From positions 1 to 28,522 of the forward strand of contig CAVRFM010000028.1 of NCBI GenBank assembly GCA_963720375.1: 28,522 nucleotides of DNA, read 5' to 3'. Within the stretch, counting starts at the first letter, position 1. Each line of letters begins with the position of its first letter. Below are positions 24,357 to 28,522 of this stretch, piece by piece. The translations under genes were made by a program, and so were the position numbers. Origin of the DNA: JAPLHP01 sp963720375 (GTDB taxonomy: Bacteria; Chloroflexota; Dehalococcoidia; UBA2247; RBG-13-53-26). The notes below the pieces were generated by a model. That model had not been told where the DNA came from, searched no databases, and was given only the letters and a program-made list of their open reading frames with translations.

Positions 24357-24721
24357 TTAGGAAAGACCCAGCGCCAGGCGAATGTTGTCGTCTATCACCT
24401 TCATCTCCGGGGACGGCATGGAGCCCAGCTTGCGAGCGATCATGTTCTGCTTTATCGTTCTTACGACACCGGTCGCTACGGAAGGGAAGAGGAGGCCCGC
24501 TCTTCGCCAGTCTTTGATAAGGTGATCGCCCAGCAGTATGCGGTCAGTCCTGCTGCTGATAGCCTCGATAATGACTTCATCCCGTCCACTGTGGTAGGCT
24601 TCTGAGCTTACTATCACAGCCGGCCTGAGCTTACTATCACAGCCGGCCTGAGCTTGACTCCCGTTTCGTCTGCAAAGACAAAGGTGACCAGAACCACATC
24701 TCCGCGCTTATAGGCGGTCAT
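24357..24721 (-). pseudogene. PemK/MazF-like toxin broken by a 23-bp tandem duplication
   Basis: An mRNA interferase-like toxin frame opens at ATG 24721 overlapping the antitoxin end, and reads MTAYKRGDVVLVTF, DETGVKLRPAVIVSS, the family start. It then hits TGA because of the duplicated unit 24604-24649. In the next frame the protein continues as EAYHSGRDEVIIEAIS, GDHLIKDWRRAGLLFPS, VVRTIKQNMIARKLGSM and RLALGLS to 24357. Removing one 23-bp unit would restore a single frame of about 113 residues. Toxin inactive as read; a single slippage event could reverse it. Confidence 0.85.
24604..24655. repeat. two-copy 23-bp tandem repeat plus 6-bp remainder
   Basis: GAGCTTACTATCACAGCCGGCCT is repeated exactly twice (24604-24626, 24627-24649) and followed by GAGCTT again. 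The ancestral sequence already had GAGCTT 23 bp apart, so replication slippage on that 6-bp homology explains the gain. It lies inside the toxin gene and 23 is not a multiple of three. Confidence 0.92.
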
Positions 24722-25157
24722 ATGCCGCGTCCTTCTCGTTGTCCCAGATCTCGGCGAGCACAGGGTCGGCTTTGGCCGTTAGCGTCAGGAGCCCTTCTGA
24801 CTCCCTGGTTTCCTCACCCAGCCGGGGGACCTTATCCAGATCCTCCTTGCTCATCACTGGGTAGAATTCAGGCCTGATTCGGCGTTGACCACGTTGATTG
24901 CCTTCTCCCTTCTCAACTACTCCAGCTTGAATCCATGGCTCAAGGCCGGTTCCCTGCTGTTTTAATCCCGCATGGGACATTATCTCGTGTCTTATCTCTT
25001 TTCTGGAGACCCAAGCCCCACATCCCTTGTGAGCCGTCAGGTTGAGCAATGCTAGTGTCCCATGGTACACAGTCTTGTTGCCTCTTTGGTACCGAAGGGC
25101 CTCTGCCCAAACCGATTTTAGGTAGTCTTCCATGCACTTTCTGACGAACTGCTTCAT
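24708..25157 (-). CDS. antitoxin-like protein with extra N-terminal wHTH-like domain
   Basis: 149 residues, ATG 25157 with AAGGAGG upstream (the open frame extends further but starts before the promoter-like repeat). The last ~28 residues (LTAKADPVLAEIWDNEKDAA...YDRL) are the typical C-terminus of MazE/PemI-type antitoxins paired with PemK toxins, and its end overlaps the toxin start by 14 nt. The first ~120 residues are not the usual short antitoxin: a helical segment, then VSRKEIRHEIMSHAGLKQ and VVEKGEGNQRGQRRIRPEFY, resembling a winged helix with its wing. It could be a DNA-binding autoregulator fused to the toxin-binding tail, or a recombined gene. Confidence 0.65.
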   Translation of the reverse strand: MKQFVRKCMEDYLKSVWAEALRYQRGNKTVYHGTLALLNLTAHKGCGAWVSRKEIRHEIMSHAGLKQQGTGLEPWIQAGVVEKGEGNQRGQRRIRPEFYPVMSKEDLDKVPRLGEETRESEGLLTLTAKADPVLAEIWDNEKDAAYDRL

Positions 25158-25207
25158 ATTTCCTCCTTCAGATTTCCCAGTCGGTACGAACAGGTTGGGA
25201 TCTCCTG

Positions 25208-25266
25208 CGACATTGTACCAGCCAACCTCAGCTTGGATAGGAAGGTGGAACTCAGGTTCTGCAAGG
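25208..25266 (-). promoter_or_regulatory. dispersed repeat copy 1 with extended -10, before the antitoxin
   Basis: Contains TGGTACAAT on the minus strand (25212-25220), an extended -10 pattern, followed upstream by the block TATCCAAGCTGAGGTT. The same block and -10 occur before the gene at 26203-26874, and the block alone at 28113-28128. The antitoxin ATG is about 55 nt downstream. Confidence 0.5.
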
Positions 25267-25307
25267 GGGGCGGGTGGGTACAAGAAGGTAAAGTCTAGCA
25301 TCTCGGT

Positions 25308-25628
25308 TCAGCAGTCTTTATAGGGCGGCCCACCCTCTCTGACAAACTTTACTCCACATGATTCGTCCATGGTGATCGTCCCATCAATCGCTGTTTTGAT
25401 AACACTCACTGTCAGGGAGCTCCCCGCATGTAAGTAGAACGATGCCATTTGTCCGCATCTGTGGCATGTAAGATACCATGTGAATTGCCCACTCTTCTTG
25501 TCCCAATAGCCCCCACTTATCTTAACTCTTCCATTCAAACAATCTTCGTGGATTGCGTTCTTTAATTTGATGTCACGGAAATTGAACTCTTCATTTGCGT
25601 TCCTTCTCTCTACTTCAACCACGAACAT
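25308..25628 (-). CDS. small protein with CxxC, unknown
   Basis: 106 residues, ATG 25628 with AAAGGAGG 9 nt upstream. Contains TCHRCGQMASFYLHAG, a two-Cys knuckle, and other single cysteines (near 30, 91 and 106), so a zinc-binding or redox role is possible but not assignable. The N-terminal part is charged (VEVERRNANEEFNFRDIK). No family recognised. It is in the same direction as the antitoxin and the gene at 25714. Confidence 0.6.
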   Translation of the reverse strand: MFVVEVERRNANEEFNFRDIKLKNAIHEDCLNGRVKISGGYWDKKSGQFTWYLTCHRCGQMASFYLHAGSSLTVSVIKTAIDGTITMDESCGVKFVREGGPPYKDC

Positions 25629-25713
25629 CTTGGCCAGCCTCCTTTGAGTGAACCGCCTGTCGGCGTTCTCCTTCCTGCCGTAGACTAACGGAGTGGCGTG
25701 AGGCGATGCCTCC

Positions 25714-26118
25714 CTACCATTTCCCTCTGCGCTTATACCAGTCTGCCCTGGCTCTCTTTTCTTCAGCGTCAGCCTTCAGATTCTCCGTCTTGGCTTCCCT
25801 GTCCTTCCAATCGTGGTAGAAATCCCCAGGGGAAGGCGGCTGAGAGGGCCCATAACCAGATGGATAGGAGGGCACTTCATAGGAAGGAGGGTAATAATCT
25901 GGTGGAGGCTCTCCTGGGTCATCATCATCATGATCCAATTCGCTGGGGTGCACACTAATATGAGCAACCTGTGAGTTGACTAGCTTCACTACCAATCTGG
26001 CGCGGTATTGTTCACATCCACATATGACGTCACCGTAGAAGTCTGGCCCATATGAGGCTGGTATATCCAATTGCTCTTTGACTCTATGGAAAGGGCACAA
26101 GATTGTGATTACTGGCAT
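25714..26118 (-). CDS. protein with Pro/Tyr-rich linker and charged tail, unknown
   Basis: 134 residues, ATG 26118 with GCAGGAGGA upstream. N-terminal ~60 residues form a compact Cys-containing part (ITILCPFHRVKEQ, DVICGCEQYRARLVV) that might bind metal. Then DHDDDDPGEPPPDYYPPSYE and a further Pro/Ser/Tyr-rich stretch, i.e. a disordered linker, and a charged helix (DREAKTENLKADAEEKRARA). I do not recognise it. The gap 26119-26202 holds nothing I can assign. Confidence 0.6.
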   Translation of the reverse strand: MPVITILCPFHRVKEQLDIPASYGPDFYGDVICGCEQYRARLVVKLVNSQVAHISVHPSELDHDDDDPGEPPPDYYPPSYEVPSYPSGYGPSQPPSPGDFYHDWKDREAKTENLKADAEEKRARADWYKRRGKW

Positions 26119-26202
26119 TACTGTCCTCCTGCTTTATCTATCTCCGCGGGTAGGTGTGCTACAATAATTGTAACCGGCTTGGTTAAATCACGTTGTGCGC
26201 CC

Positions 26203-26874
26203 CTACGAATCAGGCACTGGTTTGTCCGCCTGCGGATCGAAGATAATCCCAGCTTCCTGCAAGACCCCTTCACTCACATATATAGGTACTCTGGCTCTCA
26301 AAGCAAGGGCAATCGCATCGCTCGGACGGCAATCGATGCTGACTTCAGTAATTGCCCATTGATCTCTCGCTTCATTGTAATGCAACTCAAATACTGAACC
26401 ATCATCATCTCTCACTTCAAGCGATCTCTCGCTTTGCCCTTGCCATTCTTTAACTGCAGTTACCTTGTGCCTATCACCACCCCAGACAAATGATAGTTGT
26501 AGCCCTTCTATGTTGGCCTTCTTACGTGGACGATATGCTGTGCCATCGGGATGAAACGTCAATTCCATCGGGAGTCCTTCACAACTAAACTCCAAGACGA
26601 TCTTTGAATAGAACGTGTCATCTTGGAGATCATTTACTACAATTCGGCTGAGTTTTCCGCCTGCAGCAGTAATGATCTTCACCATTGAGTAGAGCAGATC
26701 ATAAGCCAACGGTCGGGGCACAGTTATACCCCGCAGCTTTACGGCTATTGCATCAGCCTCAGCAGGCCCAATCCATATAGGGAGGCTTTTGTCTCCATGA
26801 GTCTCCTTCAACACGACCACTCGCTGGGAGTTCATTGTACTCACCCGAACACTATCCACACCCATTTCGATCAT
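26203..26874 (-). CDS. bifunctional nuclease (BFN/DUF151) domain with an inserted DUF6504-like domain
   Basis: 223 residues from ATG 26874 (GGAGGAAG upstream; the longer frame to 26928 passes through the promoter-like repeat). Residues 1-97 carry the first half of a BFN domain (VLKETHGDKSLPIWIGPAEA, TVPRPLAYDLL, DDTFYSKIVLEF), and residues 178-210 the second half (SIDCRPSDAIALALRARVP, VSEGVLQEAGI). Between them lie about 80 residues, where the family usually has about 10-20, containing LSFVWGGDRHKV, KEWQG and EVRDDDGSVFELHYNEA, which resembles a DUF6504 domain. BFN is a nuclease in plants and thermophiles; the insertion's effect is unknown. Confidence 0.85.
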   Translation of the reverse strand: MIEMGVDSVRVSTMNSQRVVVLKETHGDKSLPIWIGPAEADAIAVKLRGITVPRPLAYDLLYSMVKIITAAGGKLSRIVVNDLQDDTFYSKIVLEFSCEGLPMELTFHPDGTAYRPRKKANIEGLQLSFVWGGDRHKVTAVKEWQGQSERSLEVRDDDGSVFELHYNEARDQWAITEVSIDCRPSDAIALALRARVPIYVSEGVLQEAGIIFDPQADKPVPDS

Positions 26875-26909
26875 TCTTCCTCCAATAGCACGACATTTCC
26901 TTTCGCCTC

Positions 26910-26976
26910 CGACATTGTACCACCCCACACAACCTTAGCTTGTATACCGAGGGGGACAGTCTGAAGTTGTGCAAGG
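26910..26976 (-). promoter_or_regulatory. dispersed repeat copy 2 with extended -10, before the BFN gene
   Basis: TGGTACAAT on the minus strand (26914-26922) preceded by TATACAAGCTAAGGTTGTG, related to copy 1; further upstream both copies share a TTGCA-AAC-T motif. The BFN ATG is about 40 nt downstream. Confidence 0.5.
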
Positions 26977-27088
26977 CGATGGTGGAATGAGGCAAAAGGA
27001 CTGCTTTCAATGCTCAGGGCAGAGCCTAAGCCCTGCCCTTCTGCCCATCGGGTTGCGGCTGCCAGTCTTAGCGTCCGCTCAGCTCTGC

Positions 27089-27253
27089 TTACCTGGAAGG
27101 ATGCTTCAATATTTCCAGGGACTTCTCGAAGTTTCTCTCTGATTGAGCTATCTGACCGTCAAGCATCTCTTTATAACGCTGGTCTAGCCCGCCAGCATCA
27201 TGAGCCTCTTCCCTTACTAGTTCAACAATCGGTGATTCTTCTTTCCTAGCCAT
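27089..27253 (-). CDS. small charged helical protein, unknown
   Basis: 54 residues, ATG 27253 with a very good site (AGGAGGTTAAAG). All helical and charged: VELVREEAHDAGGLDQRYKE, then IAQSERNFEKSLEILK. It looks like a short coiled-coil protein of the type found next to plasmid or mobile genes. No family. The MerR-like gene lies 104 nt upstream. Confidence 0.6.
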   Translation of the reverse strand: MARKEESPIVELVREEAHDAGGLDQRYKEMLDGQIAQSERNFEKSLEILKHPSR

Positions 27254-27356
27254 TTCTTTAACCTCCTACTCCTAACTTATCCACTCACGGCTGCCACTCC
27301 TGGCATCCGCTCAGCTTCACTTGTGTTCCTGTATAGTGCATTCTCTTTATTGAATT

Positions 27357-27734
27357 TCAGTTTGTCTTGTCATTGTCCACCAATGCAGTCTTTTTGTCAG
27401 GTAACATGAGCGACAGAACCTGCAGAATTCCCAGGATGTCTGTCTCTGACTTCTTCAATTCCTTCAAGGAATGGATCTTCACATGCAGCTCGATTCCGGG
27501 TCGAAGGATGTACCGTCGGTAGTCATCTGAGCGGCTAACGCCCACATCCTGCATAAACTTTAACTCTCTTAATGCTTTAAGATGTTCCTCACCGTAACCA
27601 GCTCTGCCCCTCCCAACCGGAGGTAGGCGCTGTACTTCGACTAGGTGGTGAATAGTCCTTGGTCTGAACCCAGTCTCATTGAACAGATCTTTGATGTTCA
27701 TTCTTAGTTTCTCATTCTTCTTTTCATTCTTCAT
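27357..27734 (-). CDS. MerR-like transcriptional regulator
   Basis: 125 residues, ATG 27734. The N-terminal part (NIKDLFNETGFRPRTIHHLV, GRGRAGYGEEHLKALRELKF) is a MerR-type winged helix; the C-terminal half is a helix (LHVKIHSLKELKKSETDILGI) for dimerisation and has no recognisable ligand domain. No ribosome site precedes the ATG; the promoter puts transcription start near the A of the ATG, so the transcript is probably leaderless. The inverted repeats around the promoter make autoregulation likely. Confidence 0.82.
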   Translation of the reverse strand: MKNEKKNEKLRMNIKDLFNETGFRPRTIHHLVEVQRLPPVGRGRAGYGEEHLKALRELKFMQDVGVSRSDDYRRYILRPGIELHVKIHSLKELKKSETDILGILQVLSLMLPDKKTALVDNDKTN

Positions 27735-27741
27735 GGTAGCA

Positions 27742-27784
27742 ACATTACCATAGGCCCAGCGAGTTTGTCAATATGGTATGGTAA
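27742..27784 (-). promoter_or_regulatory. MerR gene promoter and operator-like inverted repeat
   Basis: Minus strand TTGACA (27766-27771), 18-nt spacer, TAATGT (27742-27747), then 7 nt to the ATG. On the plus strand TTACCATA (27745-27752) and TATGGTAA (27777-27784) are exact 8-bp inverted repeats flanking the promoter; a third, shorter arm (ATGGTA, 27733-27738) lies over the start codon. Long spacers and flanking dyads are typical of MerR-type control. Confidence 0.65.
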
Positions 27785-28112
27785 ACTAGTGGCATTTATA
27801 TAGCTATTTTTGCATTACAATAACATAGCATTTTGTGATATAAATCTTGACTCGGACAACTGTAGACCGCATAGTCGTACTTGAGGTAGAAGGATGGGCG
27901 ACGAAGTCCATAATGTCTTTTGTGGCACAATGCCCGAGCCGGCAGGCCGACACGATCAGTCAGACTGAGTAGCCTCACTGCACGAAATAGCGTTTTGGGC
28001 AGCGATGGCAATGTATCTAAGGCGGGTTTGGGGTTTCTTGCAGGAAGCTGCCTCGGCTGTATCCCAATAGGGCAAAGAGTGTCAACCTGCGCTTGTTGTA
28101 TCTACCACACCC

Positions 28113-28128
28113 AACCTCAGCTTGGATA
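28113..28128 (-). repeat. dispersed repeat copy 3 (without the -10)
   Basis: AACCTCAGCTTGGATA is identical over 16 nt to 25224-25239. The adjoining sequence is similar (TACCACACCC) but the TGGTACAAT box is not preserved. It lies in the gene-poor tail. Confidence 0.6.
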
Positions 28129-28139
28129 CAAAGGGACTC

Positions 28140-28214
28140 CTACGCCCAGGTGGCAAGGAGCACGGCGTCGGTGGGGTGGGAATCGTAAGACTTGATGATG
28201 GCCTTGGTGATCAT
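28140..28214 (-). pseudogene. short gene-start fragment
   Basis: ATG 28214 with AAAGGAA upstream opens MITKAIIKSYDSHPTDAVLL and stops after 24 codons. It looks like the start of a longer gene cut off by rearrangement next to repeat copy 3. I cannot assign it. The rest of 27785-28139 shows nothing I can support as a gene. Confidence 0.35.
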
Positions 28215-28222
28215 GCGATTCC

Positions 28223-28382
28223 TTTTAGCTCATAGCTCATAGCTGATGGTTCATGGTTATTCTCTGAGATTGCTTCGTCGCTGCGCTCCTGGCAATGACA
28301 CGTAGGGGCGGTTCGCGTACCGTCCCTACGACCCTGGATTCCCGCTCCCCGTTTTGACGGGGACAAGCTTCGCGGGAATGAC
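28223..28382. repeat. mosaic of intergenic repeats
   Basis: Three elements in a row: a tandem AGCTCAT AGCTCATAGCTGATGG-type repeat (28229-28250), a REP-like dyad (GTAGGGGCGGTTCGCGTACC with CCCTACG, 28302-28330) related to 6378-6395, and a stem around ATTCCCGC...GCGGGAATGACA (28339-28382) with an inner CCCCGTTTTGACGGGG. Such elements are often dispersed many times in genomes of this group. Nothing recognised from 28383 to the window end. Confidence 0.55.
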
Positions 28383-28522
28383 ATATGGCCCAGGTCAGGG
28401 ACCTGACACCCACTCTTGGTGAGCATTCGGGCTCGCTCCTGACGGAGAACAATTTGTGAACTTCAAAGCTCCTCTTGAGATATGAATGTGAGATCGCACC
28501 AGTAGACTTTGTATTAGAGAAG

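Noticed and set aside
24940..25323. Upstream extension of the antitoxin frame to 25301 and short frames around it
   Set aside because: The extension passes through the promoter-like repeat; the ATG at 25157 has AAGGAGG at the right distance.
27796..28452. Short frames in the right-hand tail
   Set aside because: They run through dispersed repeats and show no start signals or protein features.

Overview
The window looks like one chromosomal contig from an anaerobic bacterium, most likely a Dehalococcoidia-type Chloroflexota. This is inferred from gene content (archaeal-type homocysteine cluster, sulfide-type Thi4, small Lys-rich protein next to an acylphosphatase, UbiA next to recA/recX). No rRNA or marker search was possible. 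No rRNA, tRNA or CRISPR array was seen.

Layout. (1) 1-1900: the start of an insertion sequence (DDE transposase, minus strand, running off the left edge) and a second, truncated copy of the same IS end at about 1753-1877. Each IS end is followed on the plus strand by a promoter-like sequence and a lineage-specific gene. (2) 1.9-6.3 kb, plus strand: a secreted protein, a membrane protein with a basic Pro-rich tail translationally coupled to a polyprenyl diphosphate synthase, a frameshifted membrane gene, a tiny Lys-rich protein, a radical SAM gene with its middle deleted, and acylphosphatase. (3) 6.4-10 kb, minus strand: nadE-recA-recX(frameshifted)-small tail-anchored protein-UbiA prenyltransferase. 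(4) 10.1-11.6 kb, plus strand: a DUF72 protein and an unknown protein. (5) 11.6-22.8 kb, minus strand: a long, tightly packed run rrf2-cysK-thi4-cysE-COG1900-NIL/ferredoxin-UPF0280-nifS-YHS-MOSC-fdhD-nadA, then pcrA. (6) 22.9-24.2 kb: speD-speE. (7) 24.3-28.5 kb: an accessory region with a PemK/MazF-like toxin killed by a 23-bp tandem duplication, its unusual antitoxin, several small unknown proteins, a bifunctional-nuclease protein with a second domain inserted, a MerR-like regulator with a clear operator, and a repeat-rich tail.

How it works together. Region 5 reads as a sulfur-handling operon behind an Fe-S/cysteine-sensing type Rrf2 regulator. CysE and CysK make cysteine from sulfide, NifS mobilises its sulfur, and COG1900 plus NIL-ferredoxin plus UPF0280 are the known set for making homocysteine from aspartate semialdehyde. 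Thi4 carries His where the suicide enzyme has Cys, so it should use free sulfide. FdhD (a sulfurtransferase) and NadA (a 4Fe-4S enzyme) are sulfur consumers.

Caution. At least three genes (recX, the NIL-ferredoxin, the 4870-5377 gene) and possibly the 5' end of cysE look broken by single-base shifts. The essential-looking positions of some suggest assembly indels as much as gene decay. The 23-bp duplication and the radical SAM deletion are harder to explain as sequencing errors.
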